This document shows positions 53,437-62,964 of a DNA stretch of 64,000 bases, piece after piece. Location: the NCBI GenBank assembly GCA_052034005.1, contig JBPOJB010000010.1, positions 62,001 through 126,000 of the forward strand, read 5' to 3'. Position 1 is the stretch's first letter. Every line of letters begins with the position of its first letter. The position numbers and the translations under genes were made by a program. Source of the stretch: JAAYDI01 sp052034005. GTDB taxonomy: Bacteria; Planctomycetota; Planctomycetia; Pirellulales; Pirellulaceae. The notes beneath the pieces are model-generated. The model had not been told where the DNA came from. It was given only the letters and a program-made list of their open reading frames with translations, and searched no databases.

Positions 53437-54855
53437 CTACTCCGCGGCTTCCCGCACGGGCATCGATTCGCCGGACAGGCGCTCCGCGCCACCAACGACC
53501 ACCCTGTCACCTTCGCGCACGCCGCGGGTGATCTCGACCTGCGCCCCGGCGGTGATCCCGACCTGGACGGGTTTCCGGGTGGCGATTCCGTCCTCCACGA
53601 CCCATACGAAACGGCGGTCGCCCTCCGATCGAACGGCCGCCTGGGGCACGAGGATCCGCTTTGGAACCTCGCCGAACTCGATACGCGGGGGCGCATCATC
53701 CGGCACCAGCCGGACGCGCACGCCCATTTCCGGGAGGATCCGGTCCCGATCCTCCTCCTGACGCTCGACGAAATCGACACGCACCTTCACCGTCGCCTTG
53801 CTGCGATCGGCGCGGGGCAGGATGCGACATACCTTGCCTCCGAACACCCGGTCGGGGATCGCATCCACCGAAATCGACGCGCGCTGATCCGGCTTGACAG
53901 CGGCCAGTTGCGCTTCGGCCACATCCACTTCGGCCTGCAGCGAATCCCAGTCGGCGATCGTCACGATGGAGCCGCGTGCCATCGATCCGCCGATACTGAT
54001 CGGCGCGATGATCTCGCCGACTTCCGCGGCCTTCTCGGTGACCCTTCCGTCAAAGGGGGACCGGATGAAGTACTCGCGGCGCTGGCTCTCGAGCACGTTG
54101 ACGCGCGCCGCGGCCGTCCGCTGCCGCGCTTCGGCCGAGCGTATGGCGGCGCTGGCCGCGACCGCCCGAGCCTTGGCCACCGTGACCTGCTGCTGAGCCT
54201 CGTGTTGGCGCTGGAGCGTCCAGGCGATTTTGGCCGCCATGGCCGCGACTTCGGTGCGGCGATCGTCCACGTCGGAATGGGCGACCGCGCCGCTGGTCGA
54301 CAGATCCTCGTCGCGCTTCAGCCGGCGCTGGGCATCCGCCAGGAGGATCCTGTACTGCTCGTTCTCCGCCAGCAGGGTCTCCAGCGGCGACTCGGCAGCC
54401 GCCAACTCGGCCGCGGCTTGCGCGGCCAGCTTCTGCAGGCGATCCACCTCGGCCGCCGCTTCCTCCACCTCGGCGCGCGCCTGGTCGATCATCGCGTCCA
54501 ACTCGTCATGGTCCAGTTCGGCAACCACGTCATCCCGTTTCACGAAGTCCGACTCGGCCACGTTCAGCTTGGCCAGCCGCCCCGTGAATTTGGCGGCCAG
54601 CACCGACTGCCGGTCCGCAACCACATAGCCCGCGGCAATCAACACCGTGTCGGCAGGCTCCCCGTCCGCCGTGATCGCGAACATGCCGCGGGCCGCCTCC
54701 ACACGCACCTCCACGTCCCACATGCCCCGCAACAGGCGGGGCGAGAGACCAGCCAGCGCAAGCACCATGACCAGGACAATCCACACCCAGGGCGACACGC
54801 GTCGACGACGCCGGGTGCGATCGATCCGAAGCGCCGCCACACCGTCTGAAGCCAT
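53437..54855 (-). CDS. Efflux periplasmic adaptor (HlyD/MacA family)
   Basis: This 472-residue protein has one N-terminal membrane segment (WVWIVLVMVLALAGLSPRLL), a split lipoyl domain (ADRQSVLAAKFTGRLAKLNV ... YFIRSPFDGRVTEKAAEVG), a long coiled-coil hairpin rich in Ala, Glu and Arg between them, and a beta-barrel plus membrane-proximal domain. It links the ABC permeases below to an outer-membrane channel, which is not encoded here. GGAG lies very close to ATG 54855. It is the first gene of the MacAB-like operon. Confidence 0.92.
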   Translation of the reverse strand: MASDGVAALRIDRTRRRRRVSPWVWIVLVMVLALAGLSPRLLRGMWDVEVRVEAARGMFAITADGEPADTVLIAAGYVVADRQSVLAAKFTGRLAKLNVAESDFVKRDDVVAELDHDELDAMIDQARAEVEEAAAEVDRLQKLAAQAAAELAAAESPLETLLAENEQYRILLADAQRRLKRDEDLSTSGAVAHSDVDDRRTEVAAMAAKIAWTLQRQHEAQQQVTVAKARAVAASAAIRSAEARQRTAAARVNVLESQRREYFIRSPFDGRVTEKAAEVGEIIAPISIGGSMARGSIVTIADWDSLQAEVDVAEAQLAAVKPDQRASISVDAIPDRVFGGKVCRILPRADRSKATVKVRVDFVERQEEDRDRILPEMGVRVRLVPDDAPPRIEFGEVPKRILVPQAAVRSEGDRRFVWVVEDGIATRKPVQVGITAGAQVEITRGVREGDRVVVGGAERLSGESMPVREAAE

Positions 54856-55320
54856 CTGCTCCGCTCCGCACAGACCTGCCGCAAACCGAACCGGACATTC
54901 AATTCAGCGTAGTTGCCCGGCGCGGATACGTCACTATGCCCGGCCGGGGATATTGAATCCCGCACCTGGCACGGAGGGCGCAGGACCGGGTCGGGCCCGG
55001 AATGCCGCCTGCTCCGATCAGCGGCTGCGGTCTTTGTAAGTGATTACTGCAGCGTGGCTTGCCGAGCCTGAATCCTGTCGGGGCGCCTTACCAGCGGTCG
55101 CGCCGCCCGGGGCACCGCGCCGACGGCGGCTGATCGGGCCGCTGTGCAGGCCGCGAACTTGACTCCCCACATGCTCTGCACCCAGTCCGGCGGACTGTCT
55201 CTTCCGGGTATTGCCCGCAGTGGCGGAATCGCCGTTCGACCCGGCGATCGGCAAGTGCGATCTGCCGGGGACGCTGAGATGGTCCCCGCCGCACCACGAA
55301 GCCACGCACCACGAAGCCAC
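54856..55320. other. Intergenic gap with no gene
   Basis: These 465 bp lie between two minus-strand genes. Frames present are GC-biased and without family resemblance or good start sites. The last 30 bp form a direct repeat (see 55291-55320). Confidence 0.6.
55291..55320. repeat. Short direct repeat at the stop codon of the beta-helix gene
   Basis: Two identical 15-mers, GCACCACGAAGCCAC, stand in tandem (55291-55305 and 55306-55320) directly next to the stop codon of the gene at 55321. The minus-strand reading (GTGGCTT, CGTGGTG, CGTGGCT, TCGTGGT) looks like another heptamer-derived tract. Confidence 0.55.
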
Positions 55321-56616
55321 TCAGGGCTCCAGCTCGATGTTCGCGACGCCCTGCGACCCTGGAGGGAGCACATTGCCGGAGAAGTGCAGGCCGCGCGGCG
55401 CATTGGCCCCGCCTTCGATGATGACCGCATAACTGTAACGGGGATCGCCGAGGTTATAGATCATATTGCCTTGCACGATCACGTCCGTTAACGGCGGATC
55501 GTCCGCTTGTTGGCCGGTGCCGAAGCGGAAAGGCGAGCGCTCATCGCCCCAGATCCAGCGGGCATCGCCATGTCCGAAGTCGGAAATGAGATTGTTGGCA
55601 ACGATGGATCCGCCATCGGTGTTGGCAGCATGGGCAGCAGCCCCCGGCATCAGCCCGATGGCCCACAGGCTGTTCCGTATGAATTGATTGCCCACGATCA
55701 ATACGTTGCGTGAACCATGCATGGCCTTCATGCCCATGAAGGAGTTCACAATCACGTTGTTCGCCACGATGACATGGTCGCAGTGCAGGTCGATACCCTG
55801 GGCGGCATTCTCGATGTGATTGCCCAGGATCCGCGTGACATCGCTCACCTCCGGCGAGGTGACCAGGATGCCGGAGCCTTGCTGCCAGTTGTCCGAATAA
55901 CCCCGGTCCCAGGCCTCCTGGCTCATCAAGATCCCCTTGTGTGGGTTCCGCTTCACCCAGTCGCCGAGCTGGTGCGCGGCTTTGAGTTCGGGAGTCGGGA
56001 TCAAGTGCTCCTCGACGACACGATTGCTTTCGATGAGCGTGCCCGTGCTGTCGTGGACGGCGATACCCGTGCCGTCGGTGCAGTTGAAGGCGTATCCCCA
56101 TTCCTGGCTGGAGGTCCGGTCGTCCACGGTCACTTGCATGTAGTTCCGCACGATGCACCGGCTGATGCGGGCGTCCTTGCACTCGCGCAAGGTGATGGCT
56201 CCGGAACGGGTGCGGTTGTCGATGACGCGCACATTGTCGATCACCAGTTCGCGGCATCGGATGGCCAGCACCCCTTCGTTGGCCGTCTCCATCTTCCCTT
56301 CGGGTCTGGTCAGCGTCAGATCGCGGATCACCGCGTCGGCCGCGTCCTCTATCTCGATAATCGGCTGATCGGCGCTGGTTTGGATGATGCGTCCCGGTCC
56401 GAACAGGCCGCTGTGTCGGCCGCGGATGCGGATCTTCTCGGTAATCTCGTAATCACCTGCGGGCACGAACAGCATCCGCTCGGGATTGGCGTCGATCGCC
56501 GCCTGGAGGGTGGCATAGTCCGCCACAGACAGCTCTGCCGGCTGGAGTCCCGCCGACGGAGTCAGCAGCAGGGCGGCAGTGAGAATCATCACAGTACCAG
56601 GTGCCGATCGTTTCAT
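55321..56616 (-). CDS. Exported right-handed beta-helix protein
   Basis: This 431-residue secreted protein has a signal peptide (GTVMILTAALLLTPSAG) and then repeated parallel beta-helix turns like those in pectate lyases and polysaccharide-binding proteins: YATLQAAIDANPERMLFVPA at the entry, then RDLTLTRPEG, ISRCIVRNYMQVTVD, ILGNHIENAAQGIDLHCDH, VIVANNVIVNSFMGMKAM and GNQFIRNSLWAIGL. No catalytic residues can be assigned by eye. It may be a carbohydrate lyase or hydrolase. Its start lies 35 bp after the tricorn-like protease gene's stop, so they may be co-transcribed. Confidence 0.85.
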   Translation of the reverse strand: MKRSAPGTVMILTAALLLTPSAGLQPAELSVADYATLQAAIDANPERMLFVPAGDYEITEKIRIRGRHSGLFGPGRIIQTSADQPIIEIEDAADAVIRDLTLTRPEGKMETANEGVLAIRCRELVIDNVRVIDNRTRSGAITLRECKDARISRCIVRNYMQVTVDDRTSSQEWGYAFNCTDGTGIAVHDSTGTLIESNRVVEEHLIPTPELKAAHQLGDWVKRNPHKGILMSQEAWDRGYSDNWQQGSGILVTSPEVSDVTRILGNHIENAAQGIDLHCDHVIVANNVIVNSFMGMKAMHGSRNVLIVGNQFIRNSLWAIGLMPGAAAHAANTDGGSIVANNLISDFGHGDARWIWGDERSPFRFGTGQQADDPPLTDVIVQGNMIYNLGDPRYSYAVIIEGGANAPRGLHFSGNVLPPGSQGVANIELEP

Positions 56617-56651
56617 ATCCGGCTTCGCGCAGGTCGGTTCGTGTCGGCGAG

Positions 56652-59600
56652 CTACCGCTTCGGGTACTCCGGCCGAGGCGGGAAGGCGGGCGGCGGATTG
56701 TCGCGGATCTGCTGCAGGATGACTTCGATGGCTTTCTCCAGTTGCGGATCCTTTCCCGCCATGACGGAGGCGGGGTCGTTGTCGACGACGATATCGGGGT
56801 CGGCGCCGTGGCCTTCGACCCACCACTGGCCTTCGCGTCCGAAGAAGCCATTGTTCGGCTGCTGGATCGTGCCGTTGTCGATCGTCTGCTGCGGATTCAG
56901 GATGCCGACCAGTCCGCCCCAGGACGGCATGCCCACCACGGCGCCGAGCCGCCGCGCCTTGAAGTGCTCCAGGAAACACTCGCCGTCCGACCCGTTGTAT
57001 TCGTTCGTGACGGCCACATAGCGGCGGTTACCGGCGGAGCCCGGGTACCGGAACGGTTCCATGCCGCGCAGGACGTTGAACGCCACCTGCTCCCGCTCCA
57101 GCTTGTCGATCAGGAAGAACTCGGTCCAGCCGCCCGAGTTCCGGCGCACGTCGATGATGATCCCGTCCTTGTATCGAAATGCGCGCCAGAACTTGTCGAA
57201 CTCCGCCACGCCCGCCGCGCCCATGGCGTTGATGTGCATGTAGCCCACGCGCCCGTCGGTGGCGGCCAGCACTTTGCGGATGTTCTCGGTGAGCCAGGCG
57301 AAGTAGCGCAGATCGCGGTCACTGCGGATCGGCTCGATTTCGTACGTCCGCGCGCCCTCTTCGACCGGCGTGTCGTTCACGGTCACCTTGACCTTCTGTC
57401 CGGCGACGACCTGGAGCAGCTTCCAGTAGTCGTCGTCCGCCCGGACCGGCTTGCCGTCGATCGCGATGAGGAAGTTGCCGGCCTGGACGCGGATATCGGG
57501 CCGCGCCAAGGGGGCCTTCAAATCGAGGTTGTATTCGGTGGGCCCGTAGATCTTCTCGAAGCGGTACCGTCCGGCCGCCGCGTCAGCGACCAGGTCGGCG
57601 CCGAGCAGGCCGGTGTAGACCGGTGTGCTGGGCGTGGCGGCCGGCCCCATGTCGCCGCCCGAAATATAGGTGTGGCCGATGGAAAGCTCGCCAACCATCT
57701 GGGAGATCAGCCAGTTCAGCTCCTCGCGGGACGAGAGGTCGGGGATGTCGGCGCGGTAGCGATCGCCAATCGCCTTCCAATCGTGCCCATGCATGTTGAC
57801 ATCGTAGAAGAACTCGTTGTACCAGCGCCACGCATCCGAGAAGATCTGCTGCCATTCGGCCAGCGTATCGACGTGGTAGACCATGCCGTTGAGGTCGATC
57901 GCGTTGCCGATTCGCCGGCTGTCATAGGCGCCCTGGAGCGTATTGAGAAAGATGCCGTTGCCGGCGCGGCACACGATCTGCCCGCCCTTGACCGACAGCC
58001 CGTAGTCGGCGATCCGATCCTCGACCGTCCGCATCTCGCGGGTGGCCATGTCGAAGATATGGAGCGTCCATTTCGTCGCGCCGCGCGGTTTGAAGATCTC
58101 CTCGTACTCGTCCTCCGTGAACTTCGGCACGGAGCACCAGGTGACCTTCCCCCGGCCCGCCCGGAGATAGAAGTAGTTCCCCGCCGGCACCGGCAGCCGG
58201 AAGATGCGCGCGGCGATGCCGTCCAGGTCGACACGCTTCTCGCTGTCGGGAACCGCCTCGACCTGCTCGCCCGGGAGGAACGGCGGCTTCCGGCCGGCCT
58301 GCAGCTGCACGGCCATCACCTGGTAGGGATTGGCGATGACGTGGTTGTCCTCGTAGAAGTCCATCTGTACGTCGAAACCCCGACTCGACAGGAAGTAGAG
58401 ATACTCGCCATTGGCGTCGAAACAGGGATTCAGGTTGTCGAAGAAATCGTCGGTCAGCGGTATGCTCTTCTTCTCGTCCAGACTGTACAGGAAGACCTGG
58501 CTGTTGTGGTTGTAGGCCACGGTCGTGTAGCACACCCACTTGCTGTCAGGCGACCATGCGTAGTCGTCGATCTCCCAGTAGAACTGGTCGTTCTTCAGCT
58601 GGTGCCACTGGGCGATCGTGGTCAACTCCCCGGTCGCCACGTCCACCATCAGGCAGGCGAAGTCCTTGGTCCCGAACAGGATCTTCCGGCCGTCGGGAGA
58701 CCAGGCGGGCCGGTAGGGCGTGCGGTCGAGCGACGTGGTGAGCGCCTTCCAGTCGCCCCCTTCGACGCTCTGCAGATAGAGCTGGTAGGAGCCGCTGCGG
58801 TCCGAGAAGAACGCCAGTTGCTTCCCGTCGGGCGAAAGGCGTGCGAGTCGTTCGCGCGAGCCCGGCGCGTTAGACAGGTTCTTCGTCTGCGCGTGCCGGT
58901 CGGCGGGCACCGAGAACAGGTCCCCGCGCGCCTCGACCAGCAGGCGCGTGCCGTCGTCGGACGCGTCCAGGCCCTGCACGTAGCCGCGCGGATTGATCAC
59001 CCGATTCCGGATCTGCCAGCGGTCGGACGGCGCCTCGACCGTGATCTTCACGTCCGCGCCGTCGGCGCAGCTCAGGACGTGGATATACCCGTCGTGCATG
59101 TACACGATCCGTTGGCCGTCCGTCGCGGGCATCATCACGTCGAGCGTATCGTAGTGCGTCACCGGCGTGATCGCGCGGCTGGCCAGGTCCTGCACGTACA
59201 GGTTGGAGATCCCGTCGCGGTCGGTCAGGAAGAACATGCGGTCGCCCACCCACATCGGATAGGCGTTCTTGCCCACGTAGTCCGAGATGGGCGTGAACGC
59301 GCGCGACGTGAAATCATACATCCAGATGTCGCAGTATTGGCCGCCCTTGTACCGCTTCCACTGGTACTCCTCCCGCCCCTTGCGGCAATACAGCATCCGC
59401 GTGCCGTCGGCCGAGAAACTGCACAACGCCCCGCGGTCGATCGGCAATCGCTCGGGCGCCGACCCGTCCCGCGACACGAAATACAGGTTCGGATCCCGGT
59501 AGATGAACGTCTCCATGTACGACCGGATGACGATGCGCGTGCCGTCGGGGGTCCAGCCGAGCACCTGGGCACCGGCCGGCGCATAGGTCAGGCGCTTCGG

Positions 59601-59930
59601 CTCGCCCCCCGCGGCCGGCATCAGGTACGCATCGGACGACCCTTCATAGCCGGCGGAAAATGCGATCCACGCGCCGTCCGGAGAGAACCGCGCCATCGAT
59701 TCCTTGCCCGGAAAGGTCGTGATCCGCTGCGCGACGCCGCCCGACGCGCTCACCGTCCACAGGTCGTTCTCATAGCTGAAAACGATGCGGTCCCCATGGA
59801 TGTCGGGATACTGCATGAAACGCGCTTCCGCGCCGCACAGCGCACCGACACTCCAGACCGTCAACAGCGCACACGACCAGGCGCAAAGCGCCACGCAACC
59901 CATGCCGCGAAAAGCCCAATGGTGTCTCAC
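56652..59930 (-). CDS. Tricorn-like S41 family protease
   Basis: This 1092-residue protein has a signal peptide (GCVALCAWSCALLTVWSVG) and a tricorn architecture. N-terminal beta-propeller blades carry WD40/TolB-like repeats (FSPDGAWIAFSAGYEGSSDA, LSPDGKQLAFFSDRSGSYQL, WSPDGRKILFGTKDFACLMV). A helical C1 region follows (WRWYNEFFYDVNMHGHDW, with a likely catalytic His), then a PDZ-like segment and the C2 protease core. The nucleophile Ser981 is in EYNGSDGECF, near IIIDVRRNSGGW. It probably acts on peptides or unfolded proteins in the periplasm; most tricorn proteases are cytoplasmic in archaea. It is likely co-transcribed with the beta-helix gene. Confidence 0.9.
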   Translation of the reverse strand: MRHHWAFRGMGCVALCAWSCALLTVWSVGALCGAEARFMQYPDIHGDRIVFSYENDLWTVSASGGVAQRITTFPGKESMARFSPDGAWIAFSAGYEGSSDAYLMPAAGGEPKRLTYAPAGAQVLGWTPDGTRIVIRSYMETFIYRDPNLYFVSRDGSAPERLPIDRGALCSFSADGTRMLYCRKGREEYQWKRYKGGQYCDIWMYDFTSRAFTPISDYVGKNAYPMWVGDRMFFLTDRDGISNLYVQDLASRAITPVTHYDTLDVMMPATDGQRIVYMHDGYIHVLSCADGADVKITVEAPSDRWQIRNRVINPRGYVQGLDASDDGTRLLVEARGDLFSVPADRHAQTKNLSNAPGSRERLARLSPDGKQLAFFSDRSGSYQLYLQSVEGGDWKALTTSLDRTPYRPAWSPDGRKILFGTKDFACLMVDVATGELTTIAQWHQLKNDQFYWEIDDYAWSPDSKWVCYTTVAYNHNSQVFLYSLDEKKSIPLTDDFFDNLNPCFDANGEYLYFLSSRGFDVQMDFYEDNHVIANPYQVMAVQLQAGRKPPFLPGEQVEAVPDSEKRVDLDGIAARIFRLPVPAGNYFYLRAGRGKVTWCSVPKFTEDEYEEIFKPRGATKWTLHIFDMATREMRTVEDRIADYGLSVKGGQIVCRAGNGIFLNTLQGAYDSRRIGNAIDLNGMVYHVDTLAEWQQIFSDAWRWYNEFFYDVNMHGHDWKAIGDRYRADIPDLSSREELNWLISQMVGELSIGHTYISGGDMGPAATPSTPVYTGLLGADLVADAAAGRYRFEKIYGPTEYNLDLKAPLARPDIRVQAGNFLIAIDGKPVRADDDYWKLLQVVAGQKVKVTVNDTPVEEGARTYEIEPIRSDRDLRYFAWLTENIRKVLAATDGRVGYMHINAMGAAGVAEFDKFWRAFRYKDGIIIDVRRNSGGWTEFFLIDKLEREQVAFNVLRGMEPFRYPGSAGNRRYVAVTNEYNGSDGECFLEHFKARRLGAVVGMPSWGGLVGILNPQQTIDNGTIQQPNNGFFGREGQWWVEGHGADPDIVVDNDPASVMAGKDPQLEKAIEVILQQIRDNPPPAFPPRPEYPKR

Positions 59931-60038
59931 GGTTACTCCTCCTCGCTCAACAGCACGTTACTCGTTCGGGCCGGACCTGACCAGTAACCGGCGCAGGGCG
60001 GCGGCGGCCCCGTGAAACGTTCCACCGGCACGGGCGGC

Positions 60039-60770
60039 TCAGGCGGGCTTCGAACGCCGACCCCGGCGCAGGCCCCAGAACGTCAGCCCCGCCAAGCCCA
60101 TCGACGAGAGAATCAGCGTCGAGGGCTCCGGGAGGTGCTGGACGTTCACGTTCTCGAGCTGAATGCCGTCGCCGACCGATGCGCCGCGGACCACCACGTC
60201 CCACTGGGTGGCGAAGCCCAGCGGCTGAGTTGCCTGGCTGAAATCGATCGTCCCCGGCCAGTTGCCTTGGGAAAGCGATATCTGGCGAATCGAACTGGTG
60301 CCCGGAAACAAGGCCGCCAGGTCGACCAGCACGCCGTCGGCCAGCAAGTCAAAGCCCTCGCCGATGCCCACGGAGGCAAAGGTCAACAACGTGATTTGGA
60401 CCGGCGCCTGGAAGGCCAGCCGGATGTACTCGCCATCATGACGGCCGTCGATCTGGACCTGGTTCTGGATGCCCACGTCGCGCCCTGCGCTCGGGTTGAG
60501 CACCCCTAAACCCCACTTGTCCAAATAGGCCCGCGCGGTCGACGCGTCCGAACTCGGATCGCTGCCGACCAACGCCCCGCTGACCTGGACCGTGAAGTCC
60601 TTCGGACCAAACTGCGGGGCCACATCCAGAAACTGACAGAAGCCGCGCTCCTGCCCCTCGATCCCCGGCATGAAGTGATACGCAATGTCGCCCCGCACCG
60701 ACACAACCGACCCCAAAACGACCCCAAACCACACTAGTCCCGCTAACGCGTTGCCCACCTTTGAACTCAT
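60039..60770 (-). CDS. PEP-CTERM sorted secreted protein
   Basis: This 243-residue protein has a signal peptide (NALAGLVWFGVVLGSVVSV) and a beta-sandwich-like body (YHFMPGIEGQERGFCQFL, GEGFDLLADGVLVDLAALF). It ends in a PEP-CTERM sorting signal: LPEPSTLILS, a short membrane segment and the basic tail RRGRRSKPA. The organism should therefore have an exosortase elsewhere. The open frame runs 43 codons further up (to 60899) with a helix-like but unplaced sequence; ATG 60770 gives a standard signal peptide and is preferred. Function unknown. Confidence 0.82.
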   Translation of the reverse strand: MSSKVGNALAGLVWFGVVLGSVVSVRGDIAYHFMPGIEGQERGFCQFLDVAPQFGPKDFTVQVSGALVGSDPSSDASTARAYLDKWGLGVLNPSAGRDVGIQNQVQIDGRHDGEYIRLAFQAPVQITLLTFASVGIGEGFDLLADGVLVDLAALFPGTSSIRQISLSQGNWPGTIDFSQATQPLGFATQWDVVVRGASVGDGIQLENVNVQHLPEPSTLILSSMGLAGLTFWGLRRGRRSKPA

Positions 60771-61086
60771 CTTCAATGCCCTCACCGCCTCAATCACTCG
60801 GTTCACGGTTGCGGCGAAGCCGGCAGCAGACCCCCCCATGAGCCACTTGTTTACCGTCCGTAGATTCTCCGACCAGTCCGGCCCGCCCATATCCTGCAAA
60901 CTTCCTGTTTAGCGCTCCATAATACCAAAGACCCGTATTCTTTCCGCTTTTTTGACAGCCAAAACGGAAAAAAGGACGTAAATTGGCCAAATTAAGAGGG
61001 CATCTACGGGTCGAGATGACCGACACCCCCCATCATCGTGGGAATGCGGTCGCCGCTCAGGTAGCGTTTCACGTGGCTTGGCGGGC

Positions 61087-62808
61087 CTAATGCGGGTCGG
61101 GTTCAGGCCGTGTTTGGCGGGCGGCCCAGTCGATCCCGTTTCTCAGCAGCTGTCGGAAGGCGGGGATCTGGAAGTCATCGGGGTGGCCGAGCGAGGTATA
61201 GAAGACGCGTCCGCCGCCGATGTGCGTGTTGGTCCAGGCGACCGGTTCGTACGGCTGGCGGTCTCCGGCGCGGCCCATCATGAGCCGTGTGGTCTGGGGG
61301 CCCAGTGGTTGCGTCTTGTAGAGTGTCGAGGCGACGCCCCACTCGCCCTCCGGCAGCCCCTGGAGGACCGCGTGGTCGCGCGCCTCGGGCACGATCCACA
61401 CATGCGTTCGCGTCGCGCCGATCGGCTGATTGTCGTGGTGTCCGTGGTAGTTACCGCCCAGCACGTCGTGGTCGAATTCGGGCCATACGTCGTGCCCGGC
61501 GGGCAGTGGGTCGCCGCGCATCGAGAACGCGTGGGATGCCGTGCGCAGGGCGACGATCGGCTTGCCGTCCGCAACGAACTTGCGGAACAGGTCGAGCTGC
61601 GGTTTGGGCAGCATCCTGCGCCGCACGCTGATGACCGCCAGGTCCGCTTCGGCCAGCTGCTCGATGCCGGGCAGCGCGTGGATATCGCGAGCATCGGAAT
61701 AGAACAGGCTGAGTCGGCAATCCCGCTGCAGCTGCTCCTGGGCGAACTCGGTCAACGTCCGTTCAGTCTGGTACTCGTCTTCGGCCATCACGATCGCCAC
61801 GTGCGGGCGGTGGTCTGTGCTGAAGCGGAACGGTCTTCCGCCGAGCAATTGATCGCTGGTGATCGTGGGGCACACATACTTCTCAATGTGCTCGACAATC
61901 AGGTCGGTCCCGCTATGGTGCTGGACGAACGGTGCGCGTTGGGGGTTGTACATCGCGTCCGTCAGATCGCGGACCAGCACGACTTGTTTGCCGTTCTTAG
62001 CCATCTGTCGCAGGCCGAAAGGTCGGCCGAGCACGCACATGTTCGTGTGGACGCCCAGCAGCATGACATGCTGGATGCCATGCTGTTCCAGCAGGTTCCA
62101 GACCTCCAGCCCGTCGTCGCTGATCGCGTCTTCGTCACGGATCTGCACCAGGTCGATCTGTTTCTGCCAGGGCGCGTCCGGGTGACGTCCTTCGGCCTCG
62201 AGTTGCGCTTGCCACCGCGCATGCTCGTGCGGATCGTCATCCTGGCCGCCATCCGATTGGTCGAGCGGGTATGTGCCCTGTTCCTCCGCCGCAATCCGCT
62301 CGCACCATTGATCGATATCCGACGGCGGGTCGACCGCAGCCGGCGCAGCCTGGGCGCGGCGCCGCGCCGGGTGTCCGGCGTAAGCCTCCATGCAGTCGCT
62401 CGGCGCATGGATGATCAGGGCCCCTCGGCGCCGGGCCTCACTCACAAACTCGTTGATCCGCGGCGCCATCTCCCGGATCCGGCGCACCGCATTCCAGCAC
62501 GAATGCGAGTCCCACACGTCGCAGAGGATCACGGCGGTCTTGGCGGCCGGCCACTGCGCCGAGCTGGTCAGCGTGTGGAACCGCGGACTGCCTTGGGCAA
62601 CCGGCACGCGGCGGCGCAGCGTCAGGTCGAACGTCGCATCCGCGCCCGCCACGCCCGCCTCGCAACCGGCGTCCGCGGCCGCCCGGGGAGGGGAGGCCGC
62701 CTGCGCGCCGACCATCCCAGGCGCGCCCATCGTGAGGGCCAAGGCGACCGTCAATCGGACGCCGCTCCGTACATGGGCCGGCCAAGTCGGCAAGCTGTTC
62801 ATAGTCAT
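61087..62808 (-). CDS. Exported isochorismatase-like and ThuA-like fusion protein
   Basis: This 573-residue protein starts with a signal peptide (SGVRLTVALALTMGAPGMVG). Residues about 85-310 resemble isochorismatase/cysteine hydrolases: the Asp in VILCDVWDSHSC, a cis-peptide-region HGIQHVMLLGVHTNMCVLG and the nucleophile Cys in the latter. The position where the catalytic Lys is expected (LVQIRDEDAI) shows no Lys by my manual alignment, so the site may be altered. Residues about 335-570 match the ThuA-like fold (VAIVMAEDEYQTERTLTEF, DLAVISVRRRMLPKPQ, VLGGNYHGHHDNQPIG, PVAWTNTHIGGGRVFYTSLG). ThuA domains in planctomycetes are common near sugar oxidoreductases. The start is ATG 62808 with AGGGA just upstream. 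Confidence 0.85.
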   Translation of the reverse strand: MTMNSLPTWPAHVRSGVRLTVALALTMGAPGMVGAQAASPPRAAADAGCEAGVAGADATFDLTLRRRVPVAQGSPRFHTLTSSAQWPAAKTAVILCDVWDSHSCWNAVRRIREMAPRINEFVSEARRRGALIIHAPSDCMEAYAGHPARRRAQAAPAAVDPPSDIDQWCERIAAEEQGTYPLDQSDGGQDDDPHEHARWQAQLEAEGRHPDAPWQKQIDLVQIRDEDAISDDGLEVWNLLEQHGIQHVMLLGVHTNMCVLGRPFGLRQMAKNGKQVVLVRDLTDAMYNPQRAPFVQHHSGTDLIVEHIEKYVCPTITSDQLLGGRPFRFSTDHRPHVAIVMAEDEYQTERTLTEFAQEQLQRDCRLSLFYSDARDIHALPGIEQLAEADLAVISVRRRMLPKPQLDLFRKFVADGKPIVALRTASHAFSMRGDPLPAGHDVWPEFDHDVLGGNYHGHHDNQPIGATRTHVWIVPEARDHAVLQGLPEGEWGVASTLYKTQPLGPQTTRLMMGRAGDRQPYEPVAWTNTHIGGGRVFYTSLGHPDDFQIPAFRQLLRNGIDWAARQTRPEPDPH

Positions 62809-62922
62809 GATCTCCCTGGTGACAAAGCGGCGCCGCGCCGTCCTCGGGGTGCAGCTCCCCCCGGCACTCGGCCGCACGCTCCGCTTGCACGATGCAGTGC
62901 GCCATTGGTCAGTGAGTCATCA

Positions 62923-62964
62923 TCCGTCATCCGTCATCCGTTATCTGTCATTTGTCATCCGTCA
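62923..62964. repeat. 7-bp-phase tract containing the cytochrome c stop codon
   Basis: Six heptamers in strict register: TCCGTCA, TCCGTCA, TCCGTTA, TCTGTCA, TTTGTCA, TCCGTCA. The TGA stop codon of the cytochrome gene (62948-62950, minus strand) lies in the fourth unit, and the last residues of the protein (MTDDK) are encoded by the following units. This is the cleanest member of the tract family. Confidence 0.8.

Noticed and set aside
60942..60969. An AT-rich imperfect hairpin upstream of the PEP-CTERM gene, considered as a terminator
   Set aside because: The stem has a bulge, and the T run does not follow the stem on the strand that would need it.
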